From Candidatus Nitrohelix vancouverensis (GTDB lineage: Bacteria; Nitrospinota; Nitrospinia; Nitrospinales; VA-1), in NCBI GenBank assembly GCA_015698305.1, contig CP048620.1:2688001-2752000 (forward strand): DNA of 64,000 nt. The letters are read 5' to 3'. The translations under genes were made by a program, and so were the position numbers. The notes under the pieces were generated by a model, which searched no databases, was not told where the DNA came from, and worked only from the letters and a program-made list of their open reading frames with translations. This document shows, piece after piece, positions 53,487 to 61,694 of this stretch. The number at the start of each line of letters is the position of its first letter. Position 1 is the stretch's first letter.

Positions 53487-54851
53487 ATGCCCAATGAACT
53501 GATCTTTCTCGTCGACGACGACCCCGCCATGCGCAAACTCGGGTCGACCCTGCTTGAAGACCGCTCCTATCAAACCCGGCAATTCGAAGACGGCGAATCC
53601 TGTCTGGCCGCTCTCGATGAAAGCCCCGCCGCTCTCTTTCTCGACATGGTCCTGCCCGGCATGAACGGTCTGGAAGTCTTGCAGGAAGTGAAGAAAGCCG
53701 CGCCGCATATTCCGGTCATCATGATAACCAGCATCAACGACGCCGACACAGCCGTGCGCGCCATGCAACTGGGCGCCTACGATTATCTGGTCAAACCTTA
53801 TGACGAAAACCGTCTGTTCGCCTCCCTGAAAAAAGCGTTGGAGCAAAATTTCCTGACAACCCGGGTGCATTATTTAAAGAATGAGATCAGCCGCATCAAA
53901 AACCCCAAGGGACTGATCGGCTCCAGCCCGGAGCTGAAAGAAATTCTACAAAAAGCCCGGCAAGCGGCGGAAAGCGGAGCCGGAATTCTGGTTCAGGGGG
54001 AAAGCGGAACGGGCAAGGAATTGCTCGCGCGCGCCATCCACGAATACAGCCGATTTTCCAGCGGATTGTTCGTCGATATCAATTGCGGCGCGATTCCCGA
54101 CACCCTGCAGGAAAGCGAATTATTCGGTCACAAGAAAGGCGCCTTCACCGGCGCGGTCGATACCCGCGCAGGCAAACTGGAACTCGCCAATCAAGGGTCC
54201 CTCTTCCTCGACGAAGTCGCGGAGATGAGCCTGCAAACCCAGGCCAAGCTCTTGCGATTTCTACAGGAAAAGACCTTCGAACGCCTGGGAGACAATCGAA
54301 AAATTCAAGTCGAGTCCCAATTCATCGCCGCGACAAACAAGGACCTGAAACTGGAAGTCGCTGAAGGACGTTTCAGAGAGGACTTGTATTACCGCCTCGC
54401 CGTATTCCCCATCACCGTTCCCCCTTTGAGGGAACGCAAGGAAGACATCCCTGAATTGTGCAAACACTTCATTGAAAAATACCGGACCCAGTGCGCCAAA
54501 AACATCGACCACATAGCCCCCTCCGCAATGGATGCGATTGGCAACTACTCCTGGCCCGGCAATGTACGCCAACTGGAAAACGCCCTGTTCCATTCAATGA
54601 TTCTCTGCGCTGGCGACACCATCGAAACCCGTCACCTGCCGCTGGAAATCATTTCGCCCAACGAAAACGCTTCCCCAGACAACCAATCCCCCCCTACCGA
54701 CGCTCCTGTGAGACCTCTGGATGAAACCATCAAAAGCGCCCTTCAATCCGCCATCCAACTCTCCAATGGAAAGATCCCGGAAGCCGCCAAAAAACTGGGT
54801 TTGAGCCGCAGCGCCATCTACCGAATGCTCAAAAAGTATCAGATCGGCTGA
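53487..54851 (+). CDS. NtrC-family sigma-54-dependent response regulator
   Basis: A 454-residue transcription activator. Receiver (~1-120): LIFLVDDDPAMRKLGSTLL, phospho-Asp in ALFLDMVLPGMNGLEVL, T in IMITSIND, Lys in YLVKPYDE. AAA+ domain (~140-375): Walker A GESGTGKELLARAIH, sigma-54 contact loop GAFTGAVDTRAGKLE, Walker B GSLFLDEVAEM and the arginine-finger region FREDLYYRLAVFPITVPPLRERKEDI. C-terminal Fis-type helix-turn-helix (ALQSAIQLSNGKIPEAAKKLGLSRSAIYRMLKKYQI). It should activate the sigma-54 promoter found 170 bases downstream. No kinase is on the same strand, but two sensor kinases converge on this locus at 57065 and 58251. Confidence 0.96.
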   Translation: MPNELIFLVDDDPAMRKLGSTLLEDRSYQTRQFEDGESCLAALDESPAALFLDMVLPGMNGLEVLQEVKKAAPHIPVIMITSINDADTAVRAMQLGAYDYLVKPYDENRLFASLKKALEQNFLTTRVHYLKNEISRIKNPKGLIGSSPELKEILQKARQAAESGAGILVQGESGTGKELLARAIHEYSRFSSGLFVDINCGAIPDTLQESELFGHKKGAFTGAVDTRAGKLELANQGSLFLDEVAEMSLQTQAKLLRFLQEKTFERLGDNRKIQVESQFIAATNKDLKLEVAEGRFREDLYYRLAVFPITVPPLRERKEDIPELCKHFIEKYRTQCAKNIDHIAPSAMDAIGNYSWPGNVRQLENALFHSMILCAGDTIETRHLPLEIISPNENASPDNQSPPTDAPVRPLDETIKSALQSAIQLSNGKIPEAAKKLGLSRSAIYRMLKKYQIG

Positions 54852-54865
54852 ACGCTTCCCAAACG

Positions 54866-54921
54866 TCCCATATCTCGCACTGATCCCATTTTCGCAACAA
54901 AACATAGTCCCATTTATGGGA
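54866..54921. promoter_or_regulatory. Candidate activator (UAS) sites upstream of the sigma-54 promoter
   Basis: TCCCAT occurs at 54866-54871, 54884-54889 and 54908-54913, the last forming a perfect inverted repeat TCCCAT-TT-ATGGGA (54908-54921). The palindrome lies about 100 bases upstream of the -24 element, the usual distance for an NtrC-type dimer site, and immediately behind the regulator gene. The assignment is by position and symmetry only. Confidence 0.5.
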
Positions 54922-55020
54922 TAACCGCCTTCCTAATCCCTCCAGCCTCGACTTCAATTGGAAAATATAAATACTTATTTATCAAATAGTTAGTTGATTT
55001 TTTACAGCAGAAATAAAATA

Positions 55021-55036
55021 TGGCGCCGCCCTTGCT
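55021..55036 (+). promoter_or_regulatory. Sigma-54 (-24/-12) promoter
   Basis: TGGCGCC-GCCC-TTGCT fits the TGGCACG-N4-TTGCW consensus with exact spacing; the GG (55022-55023) and GC (55034-55035) dinucleotides are intact. Transcription would start near 55047, 40 bases before the first gene of the three-gene redox unit. Confidence 0.82.
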
Positions 55037-55088
55037 CTATATAGGCTGAAGCATGAGAGGCAAACCCTAAAAAAGGGAGAAATCAATC

Positions 55089-55289
55089 ATGTTCTACCAG
55101 GTAAAGGTTTTCAACAAGCAGGGGAAATTGAAAAAAATCATTTCCAGTCAATCGCTCAATATTCGGCATTGGAAAGATTTCTTCAGCATGGGAGCTGAGA
55201 ACAGCGCCAATTTCAACGGTTACGGCGCCATCAAGAAGCAGATGAAAACCGAGGTCTTTTACGACCCCATTTACACGGACGAGTATTGA
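55089..55289 (+). CDS. Small hypothetical protein (66 aa), first gene of the sigma-54 unit
   Basis: No family recognised. The product is basic, soluble and without signal peptide: a short strand pair (FYQVKVFNKQGKLKKIISSQ) and a helical middle, ending FYDPIYTDEY. AAAAAGGGAG stands about ten bases before the ATG, a strong ribosome-binding site, and the gene is the first after the sigma-54 promoter, which supports it being real. It is followed after ~100 bases by the cupredoxin-like gene. Confidence 0.72.
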   Translation: MFYQVKVFNKQGKLKKIISSQSLNIRHWKDFFSMGAENSANFNGYGAIKKQMKTEVFYDPIYTDEY

Positions 55290-55390
55290 TTCCGGCGGCT
55301 TGAATTGAAAAGCCCTCTCACGGCCGCCTTTGGGGCGGGAGCAATCTACCCACTCCCGCTCCATACAAAAACCTGAAAAGGAGAAGCGCC

Positions 55391-56200
55391 ATGAAACATA
55401 AAATGAAAATTGCAAGCGCAGTCGCTTTAAGTCTTTTACTGATAAACGCTCCGGCTTATGCCAAAAAGAGCGATTACCAGGAAATGGAAGTCAAGAACGG
55501 CGGAGCGATTACAGGAAGCGTCGCATACAAAGGCGACCTTCCCGCGCCAATCATGGAAAATCTCAAAAAAGGTAAAAACAGCGATTTTTGCGCCAAACAC
55601 CCGGATACCGGCGAGAACGCCATACGTCCTCGCCATCGCGTGACAGCAAGCGATGGAAAGCTCCGAGACGCCGTGGTTTATATAGAAGAAATTGAACAAG
55701 GGAAAGCCTGGTCTGCAGAACCGACTCATTTCGATTTTCGAGATTGCGACATTTTTCCAAAAGTCAGCGTTGTACGCAAAACGCCGAAAGGGCTGAAAGA
55801 AGGTCTCGTTCAAATCGAAAACCATGATGAGAATATCCTGCACAATCCGCACGGCTATTCCGTCAACGGCGCCAATCGCAAGACTTTGTTCAACAAACCG
55901 CTTCCGTCCAAGGGAGACGTTGCAGACGTCACGAAATCTTTCAAACGCATGAAACAGGCGAAAGACGACCATTTCTTTCTGCAATGCGACCAGCATAACT
56001 ACATGGAAGCCGACGCGCGCGTCGTATGGAACCCGTATTTTGTCGTCACCGGAGAGGATGGTTCTTACAAAATCGACAATATTCCAGCGGGCAAATACAA
56101 AGTCGTGGCTTGGCATCCCTATGCAGGCGAGACGATTCAGGAAGTAACGGTCAGCGCAGATGCGAGCGCCCAGGCCAATTTTGAATTAGCTAAAAAATAA
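55391..56200 (+). CDS. Secreted cupredoxin-like protein with carboxypeptidase-regulatory-like fold
   Basis: A 269-residue periplasmic protein with a signal peptide (MKIASAVALSLLLINAPAYAKK). The middle contains LHNPHGYSV and, about 55 residues later, FFLQCDQHNYMEADARVVWNPYFVVT. The C-x2-H-x3-M cluster with an upstream His is reminiscent of type-1 copper ligands of cupredoxins; the last part (GEDGSYKIDNIPAGKYKVVAWHPYAG) is the carboxypeptidase-regulatory-like module that often follows. Its neighbour is a cytochrome c, so electron transfer or copper binding is plausible. AAAGGAG precedes the ATG by eight bases. No paired enzyme is visible, so the substrate is unknown. Confidence 0.82.
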   Translation: MKHKMKIASAVALSLLLINAPAYAKKSDYQEMEVKNGGAITGSVAYKGDLPAPIMENLKKGKNSDFCAKHPDTGENAIRPRHRVTASDGKLRDAVVYIEEIEQGKAWSAEPTHFDFRDCDIFPKVSVVRKTPKGLKEGLVQIENHDENILHNPHGYSVNGANRKTLFNKPLPSKGDVADVTKSFKRMKQAKDDHFFLQCDQHNYMEADARVVWNPYFVVTGEDGSYKIDNIPAGKYKVVAWHPYAGETIQEVTVSADASAQANFELAKK

Positions 56201-56236
56201 TCTGGTCACCAGCCATTCATAAAAAGGAGAACGACC

Positions 56237-56665
56237 ATGAAACGCATACTGACAATCAGCCTGGCTCTGGCATTCTTAACGGCGGCCTCGAGCGCCGCCT
56301 GGGCCAAGAGCGAATGCCCACAACCGCGCAAGACCCCATCTGCTCCGGGTAATTTCACCAACATGGATAAAACATCAAGCGCCAATGCCTCGAATGGAGA
56401 GAAGCTCTATCAAAAAACGTCGAAACCGATGGCCTGCGCCATGTGCCACGGCCAGAAGGGCGACGGCATGGGCAAACTGGGGTCGGGCCTGAAACCCAAA
56501 CCAAGAGACTTCACCTGCGCCGACACCATGAAGAATGTATCTGCGGGGCAAATGTACTGGATCATCAAAAACGGTTCCAAAGGAACCCCGATGACGCCTC
56601 AGAAGCTGAACGACGGTGAAATCTGGGACGTTGTGAAATACATCCGGGAAAGCTGGGTGAAATGA
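56237..56665 (+). CDS. Periplasmic mono-heme cytochrome c
   Basis: A 142-residue class I cytochrome c. After a signal peptide (KRILTISLALAFLTAASSAAWAKS) the mature part carries the heme site CAMCHG (C-x2-C-H) in KPMACAMCHGQKGDGMG, a probable axial Met in KGTPMTPQKL and the C-terminal helix DGEIWDVVKYIRESW. It is the last gene of the sigma-54 unit and probably exchanges electrons with the cupredoxin-like product. AAAAGGAG precedes the ATG. A hairpin follows eight bases after the stop. Confidence 0.93.
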   Translation: MKRILTISLALAFLTAASSAAWAKSECPQPRKTPSAPGNFTNMDKTSSANASNGEKLYQKTSKPMACAMCHGQKGDGMGKLGSGLKPKPRDFTCADTMKNVSAGQMYWIIKNGSKGTPMTPQKLNDGEIWDVVKYIRESWVK

Positions 56666-56672
56666 ATCCCCT

Positions 56673-56702
56673 GGGCCCGTCGACGAAGTTTGTCGGCGGG
56701 TC
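56673..56702 (+). terminator. Hairpin after the cytochrome c gene
   Basis: GGCCCGTCGAC and GTCGGCGGGTC form an eleven-pair stem with one or two G-T pairs around a short loop, starting eight bases after the stop codon. There is no strong T run, so termination is uncertain. The hairpin is a diverged copy of those in the neighbouring 165-bp array. Confidence 0.55.
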
Positions 56703-56722
56703 TGACATTTCAATGTCAAAGG

Positions 56723-57125
56723 AACTCATGAAGCTCATTCATCGGCATGAATGACTTCCTCCTGGGACCCGTCGGTAGAAACAGCCGGCGGGTCCATCCG
56801 GATCCAACAAGATTGATCTGAGGAAATGTATTTCGAAATTCAGTGGAATTTTCAGGACATTCTGAAATCAATTTAATTATATAAAACGGAATCCTGAAGC
56901 TCATTCACTTGCTTGAATGACTTCCTCCGGGACCCGTCGGTAGAAACAGCCGGCGGGTCCATCCGGCCCCGGCAATGTTGATCGGATGAAATGCACTTCG
57001 AAATCAAGAAAGAACTTTCGAACATCTGGAATCAACTTTCAAATAGATAAAGAACTCCTGAAGCTCATTCATCGGCTTGAATGACTTCCTCCTGGGACCC
57101 GTCGGCAGAACTTGTCGGCGGGTCC
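56723..57125. repeat. 165-bp tandem repeat array carrying hairpins and copies of a kinase gene 3' end
   Basis: The block starting GAAGCTCATTCATCGGC and continuing through GGGACCCGTCGG to CGGCGGGTCC occurs three times; the hairpin parts start at 56765, 56930 and 57095, an exact 165-base period. Sequence between hairpins (ATGAAATGCACTTCGAAATC-like) is also shared by the first two units. The third copy lies inside the 3' end of the kinase gene (stop at 57065) and encodes its tail DGSQEEVIQADE; copies one and two still encode DGSQEEVIHADE and an equivalent tail, each followed by a stop. The array thus arose by duplication of the end of that gene. No other gene is seen in 56666-57064. Confidence 0.88.
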
Positions 57126-58261
57126 GCTTGTTTTTGCCCCGATTTGTTCAAGGGAATCTCAAAAACAAAAACCGCTCCGCTTCCTTCCTCGCTTTCCAGC
57201 CAAATACGCCCGCCGTGCGCTTCGATCAAACTCCGGGCAATGGCCAGGCCCAATCCCGAACTTGTTTCGCCGCCAGTGGGTCGATTCTTGAGTTTTCCAA
57301 ATGGTTGAAACAACTTTCCACGTTCCTCTTTAGGGATGCCTTCCCCCTGATCTCTTACGGTAAACCGGGCGAAACCGTTCAGAGAATCCAGAGAAGAAAA
57401 TATTTCTCCGCCGGGAGGGGAATACTTCACGGCGTTGCTCAACAAATTATCCAGAACCTGAGCAATGCGATTTCTGCAAAAATAAAATTCCTCAAACGGG
57501 GACAGACTGGATCGAATTTTCACTTGTTTCTCGCGCGCCAGAATCGAATACAACTTGATCTTCTCTTCTATCAGCGCATGCAGGGAAGCGCCTTGCAGAT
57601 TTAGCTCTACCCTCCCCTGCGCAATCGTCGACACATCCAGCAAGTCGTTCAACAGCATGACCAGATCATCGCTGGTTCTGAACACGGTTTCCAGAAAATC
57701 CCTGCGTGAATCGGCGTCAAGCGCATCGCCTTTCTCCTTCATAAATTTTGCGAAACCGCGAATCGCCGATAGGGGATTCCTTAAATCATGCGCCGCCATG
57801 CCCAGCAAACGGTCCTTGGTCGCGTTGAGAGCTTCCAACTCCTGATTGCTCTCTTCAAGAGATTGTCGCAAACGACGCAATTGCAAATGAGAGGACACCC
57901 GCGCAGACACTTCTTCATGACAAAAAGGTTTCGCCACAAAGTCCACGCCGCCGGACTCGAAACCTTTGAGAATGTCTTCCCGTTCGTGTTTAGCGGTCAG
58001 GAAAATGATCGGGATGTCTTCCGTCGCCGGCAGTTCATGAATGGTTTTAGCCGCATCAAATCCGCTGATTCCCGGCATCATGACGTCCATTAAAATCAAA
58101 TCCGGCCGGATTTTCGGAGCCAGTTCCACCGCCTCTTCTCCGTTGGTCGCAAAGAAGAATTCGTGACCATCGTTTTCAAGGGTCTGGCACAGCACGTCTA
58201 TATTCGCGGGAGAATCGTCAACCGCCAGAATTTTCATACCGCTTGCAGGTTTATCGCTCAT
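57065..58261 (-). CDS. REC-histidine kinase (soluble hybrid)
   Basis: A 398-residue soluble kinase: receiver (KILAVDDSPANIDVLCQTLE, phospho-Asp in LILMDVMMPGISGFD, Lys in FVAKPFCHEEV), a coil (LRRLRQSLEESNQELEALN), a HisKA box (LLGMAAHDLRNPLSAIRGFAKFM) and an ATPase domain (NAVKYSP, DQGEGIPK, SSGLGLAIARSLIEAHGG). The last ~15 residues (PPTSSADGSQEEVIQADE) are encoded by the terminal unit of the 165-bp array. Its start overlaps the end of the upstream CHASE kinase gene by 11 bases, so the two form an operon; together they are candidates to feed the sigma-54 regulator across the convergent cytochrome unit. Confidence 0.93.
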   Translation of the reverse strand: MSDKPASGMKILAVDDSPANIDVLCQTLENDGHEFFFATNGEEAVELAPKIRPDLILMDVMMPGISGFDAAKTIHELPATEDIPIIFLTAKHEREDILKGFESGGVDFVAKPFCHEEVSARVSSHLQLRRLRQSLEESNQELEALNATKDRLLGMAAHDLRNPLSAIRGFAKFMKEKGDALDADSRRDFLETVFRTSDDLVMLLNDLLDVSTIAQGRVELNLQGASLHALIEEKIKLYSILAREKQVKIRSSLSPFEEFYFCRNRIAQVLDNLLSNAVKYSPPGGEIFSSLDSLNGFARFTVRDQGEGIPKEERGKLFQPFGKLKNRPTGGETSSGLGLAIARSLIEAHGGRIWLESEEGSGAVFVFEIPLNKSGQKQADPPTSSADGSQEEVIQADE

Positions 58262-60746
58262 TCGATTCCGGAATCGTTTGTAAAAGTTTTAATATCCCCT
58301 TGGTATCGTAATTCGACACTAAAAGTTCCAGGGCCGCGCTCAAGGCTTTTCCATTAGCGCCCTGCGAAGCCAGTTCATTACAACACTGTTTCAACTCCGT
58401 CATATTATGCATGCCAGCGGCATTAACGATTCGCTTTCTCCATGAGTCGGAAATGCTCAGCGCGGGCGCCTCAACCTTGTCCGCAAGAGCATCCCTGGGT
58501 TTGGGAGGCGTCGTCACACGCATGATACGCGACACGCAACTCAACACATCATCGACGCCAAAAGGTTTGGGAATGAATTCCCGGCACCCCTGACTCAAAT
58601 AATGAAGGCGTTCGTCATCCAGCGCCGAAGCTGAAATTCCAATGATATTTTTCATTCCGGAATACTTCATACGAATCGCCCGGATCGTATCCGCTCCATT
58701 CATGGCGGGCATTCGCATGTCCATGAAAACCAGGTCGGGAATCGCCGAATCGATCATGGCCAAGGCCTCCATACCGTCAGCCGCCGTGCGCGTCGCCACT
58801 CCCGCGCCGTTCAAGATACTTTCAAGAATTTCCCGACTCATGGGATCGTCGTCTACAATAAGCGCATGAATCGTGTCGCCATTCTGTTTCCGCAAATTGC
58901 CCTCGCTCGCATCGCTTGAAATCAACCCCTCCTCGGAGCCCGGTGGCAATTGTAATGTAAAAGCAAAACGAGACCCCTCCTCCTGGGTCGAATCGCATTT
59001 GAGGTCTCCTCCCATCAACTCAACCTGTTTTTTTGAAATCGCCAGGCCCAGACCCGTCCCGCCACGCTTCAAACGTTCCGTCTCCTGTTGAAAGGGGCGA
59101 TACAGTCTCTCCGCGAAATCCGCCGTCATTCCCCGCCCGGTATCTTCAATTTTAAAATGATACCAACCCTCCGCCCGCTCAGTCACCGACAGGGACACCC
59201 AGCCCTGATCGGTGAACTTGACGGCATTATCAAGCAAATTGATCAAGGTCTGCCTGAGTTTCAATTCATCTCCAAATACGATGCGGTTCCCTTCCCCAGG
59301 GCTGGAAACAGAGAGGCTCAACTGTTTCTCACGCGCCTTGGGAGAAATCATCCAGTCGATTTCCTGCAGAAGACGGTTTAAATCGAAATCCACCTTATGG
59401 ACCTCCATCTTTCCCGCTTCGATTTTAGAGATGTCGAGAATATCGTTGATGATCTGCAGAAGGTGATTACCGCTACTGAGAATATTCGAAATATTTTTTT
59501 TCATCCATGTCGGCAAATCCCTACGCCGGATCATGATCTGCGAATACCCGAGAATAGCGTTCATGGGCGTTCGAATCTCATGACTCATATTTGCAAGAAA
59601 AACCGATTTGGCGCGATTGGCAACCTCCGCCTCGTCTTTCGCCGCTAACAAATCCATCTCCGCCTTCTCGCGCGCCGAAACTTCTTCGGTGAGGTGCAGG
59701 TTGGCCTCGGTCAATTCTCCGGTGCGAATATTCACAAGATTTTCAACGTGACGCGTTCGCGACGCCAGCATCTGAAAAATAACTGCAAGTAAAAAAGCGC
59801 CGCCGAACAAACTACCGCCAAGCCAAAACGGCACCGACAAATCGGGGCCTCCCAGAAAATTGTAATCCGCCTGCCATACCAGCAACCAACGGCTGTTTGC
59901 AAAATTCACCGGAGTTTGAAATTCAGTTTTCGGATTCTCCCAAAGCCGGCCGAAGAGTTTCCGGTCCTGATCGAAACCTTTGTAGACAACCAGATTCATC
60001 CCCTTATGCATATAGGGAGCCACCATGTCCCGGACCATTTTCTCAACATGGTAGATGCCGTGAATCACGCCCAGAAAATTGGCGCGACGTTCAGCAAGAA
60101 ACTCAGGGATCGGGTAATGATCGTAGAAAGGAGCGTACACATGAATTCTGATTTTTTTATCCCCGGATTCATCCGCTTCCATCGTTTCCATTGAGGACAG
60201 GAACCCAGAATCGCGGGCGTCATAAATCGCCTGTTGAGCTTGCGGGTCGGAGGACAGATTGAATCCTATCTCATCCTGACCGCTCCGTTTATCCAGCGTG
60301 AATAGCAGGGGAAAGTATTCCTCGTCATTGAGTTCTGCATTGGGCACGGCGCGATTGCCTTTTTGCAGAATCCGAAAACGCGGTCGGCCCTCAGACTTCA
60401 TCTTCTGTATAAATTCGTCGAGCTGATCGTGTTGAACCATCGGCGCCCATTGGAAGCCGTCGATGAAATCGTTGCGATTTAACAATGGAAATACATAGGT
60501 CTGAAACGCTCCCTCCTCCACCCTGCCGGTGGATCGAAACATTGAGAGAATTCCCAGCATTTCCCTCTCCGCGACCTCCAGCTTACCGACCAGAATGAGA
60601 GTGTCCTCCAGCGCTTCCTGACGCAATTGCTCCACCCAGGCGCTCTGTTTTTGCTTCCAGGAGTAATCGAAGGCAAACACTGAGAGCACAACGCCTGCGA
60701 CGAAAATCCCCACCGCCTGAAGGGAAAGCGATTTCAGATGATCCAT
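58251..60746 (-). CDS. CHASE-domain membrane hybrid histidine kinase
   Basis: An 831-residue hybrid kinase. A first membrane helix (SLQAVGIFVAGVVLSVFAFDY) precedes a periplasmic CHASE domain (~30-300; GFQWAPMVQHDQLDEFIQKM, IRIHVYAPFYDHYPIPE), followed by a second helix (VPFWLGGSLFGGAFLLAVIFQM), a coil, HisKA ([24 protein letters not shown]), an ATPase domain ([32 protein letters not shown]), a receiver (ALIVDDDPMSRE, LVFMDMRMPAMNGAD, PKPFGVDD) and a ~75-residue helical tail related to that of the kinase at 23887. ATG 60746 opens the first helix; TTG 60764 is the alternative. Confidence 0.93.
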   Translation of the reverse strand: MDHLKSLSLQAVGIFVAGVVLSVFAFDYSWKQKQSAWVEQLRQEALEDTLILVGKLEVAEREMLGILSMFRSTGRVEEGAFQTYVFPLLNRNDFIDGFQWAPMVQHDQLDEFIQKMKSEGRPRFRILQKGNRAVPNAELNDEEYFPLLFTLDKRSGQDEIGFNLSSDPQAQQAIYDARDSGFLSSMETMEADESGDKKIRIHVYAPFYDHYPIPEFLAERRANFLGVIHGIYHVEKMVRDMVAPYMHKGMNLVVYKGFDQDRKLFGRLWENPKTEFQTPVNFANSRWLLVWQADYNFLGGPDLSVPFWLGGSLFGGAFLLAVIFQMLASRTRHVENLVNIRTGELTEANLHLTEEVSAREKAEMDLLAAKDEAEVANRAKSVFLANMSHEIRTPMNAILGYSQIMIRRRDLPTWMKKNISNILSSGNHLLQIINDILDISKIEAGKMEVHKVDFDLNRLLQEIDWMISPKAREKQLSLSVSSPGEGNRIVFGDELKLRQTLINLLDNAVKFTDQGWVSLSVTERAEGWYHFKIEDTGRGMTADFAERLYRPFQQETERLKRGGTGLGLAISKKQVELMGGDLKCDSTQEEGSRFAFTLQLPPGSEEGLISSDASEGNLRKQNGDTIHALIVDDDPMSREILESILNGAGVATRTAADGMEALAMIDSAIPDLVFMDMRMPAMNGADTIRAIRMKYSGMKNIIGISASALDDERLHYLSQGCREFIPKPFGVDDVLSCVSRIMRVTTPPKPRDALADKVEAPALSISDSWRKRIVNAAGMHNMTELKQCCNELASQGANGKALSAALELLVSNYDTKGILKLLQTIPESNER

Positions 60747-60872
60747 GATGCGTAAAGAAAACAAGCCAATGATCCCGATTTAATGATCTGTGAATTATGC
60801 TATATTAAACTAACTAAAGGTTATAATCGCTTTCATACGATGGCAACGACTAAATGAAACCCGGCTCAAGTC

Positions 60873-61664
60873 ATGACTAAAATAATCGCTTCAATTCTAT
60901 TCTCTTTTTTGTTCCTGAACGCCTGCGTCACCACGCCAGTGAGTGAACGCTCGGCGCTGATACTCGTACCTTTCGAGCAAGAAGTCGCTCTCGGCGTTCA
61001 GGCCTTTGATCAAATTCTGACTCAGGAAAAAGAATCGAACGACGCGAGATTGAAAGAAATCGTTAACCGGGTGGGACATCGCATCGCCGACGCCAGCGAC
61101 ATGCCAGACCTGGAATGGGAATTCAAACTGATCGAGTCGGATCAGCAGAATGCCTTTGCCCTGCCCGGCGGAAAAGTCGCCGTGTACACCGGCATTCTAT
61201 CCGTCGCTAAAAATGAAGCGGGGCTGGCAACCATACTCGGCCATGAAATCGGCCATGCTATCGCCCGCCACGGCGCGCAACGAATGTCTCAGCAAATGCT
61301 CCTGCAAGGGGCGATGACGGCCGCCGCTATCAATCTTCAAAGCAATCCAAATCAACCCATGATCATGGCGGCTCTCGGTCTTGGCGTCAACGTTGGCATT
61401 CAGTTGCCCTTCAGCCGAATGAACGAATCGGAAGCCGATGAAATCGGCCTCATCTACATGGCGCAGGCGGGTTACGACCCAAGAGAAGCGGTCAATTTCT
61501 GGGGTCGTTTCAACGCTTCAAAGTCGGAGCAACCGCCGGAATTTCTATCCACGCATCCCTCCGACGCCACCCGCATTTCCAATTTACAAGGCATGCTTCA
61601 AAATGCGATTTCTATTTATGAGAAGTCTTCCAACAAAGTGGGACTGGGTCAAAATTTTTTCTAA
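60873..61664 (+). CDS. M48-family metallopeptidase, lipoprotein
   Basis: A 263-residue lipoprotein with lipobox LNAC (KIIASILFSFLFLNACVTT). The zinc site HEIGHAIARHG is in the middle, with the third ligand Glu in RMNESEADEIGLIYMAQAGYDPREAVNFW; QQNAFALPGGKVAVYTGIL and STHPSDATRISNLQ are also typical of the BepA/LoiP/YfgC-like group. These periplasmic proteases degrade misassembled outer-membrane proteins or act as chaperones. It lies 30 bases before the CobW-type gene and may be co-transcribed with it. Confidence 0.93.
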   Translation: MTKIIASILFSFLFLNACVTTPVSERSALILVPFEQEVALGVQAFDQILTQEKESNDARLKEIVNRVGHRIADASDMPDLEWEFKLIESDQQNAFALPGGKVAVYTGILSVAKNEAGLATILGHEIGHAIARHGAQRMSQQMLLQGAMTAAAINLQSNPNQPMIMAALGLGVNVGIQLPFSRMNESEADEIGLIYMAQAGYDPREAVNFWGRFNASKSEQPPEFLSTHPSDATRISNLQGMLQNAISIYEKSSNKVGLGQNFF

Positions 61665-61694
61665 TCTTCCAACTGCGCCTCATCGCTCAACACC

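Noticed and set aside
56716-56904. 62-codon minus-strand frame downstream of the kinase gene
   Set aside because: It overlaps the first unit of the 165-bp array and reflects copied kinase-tail sequence, without its own start signal.
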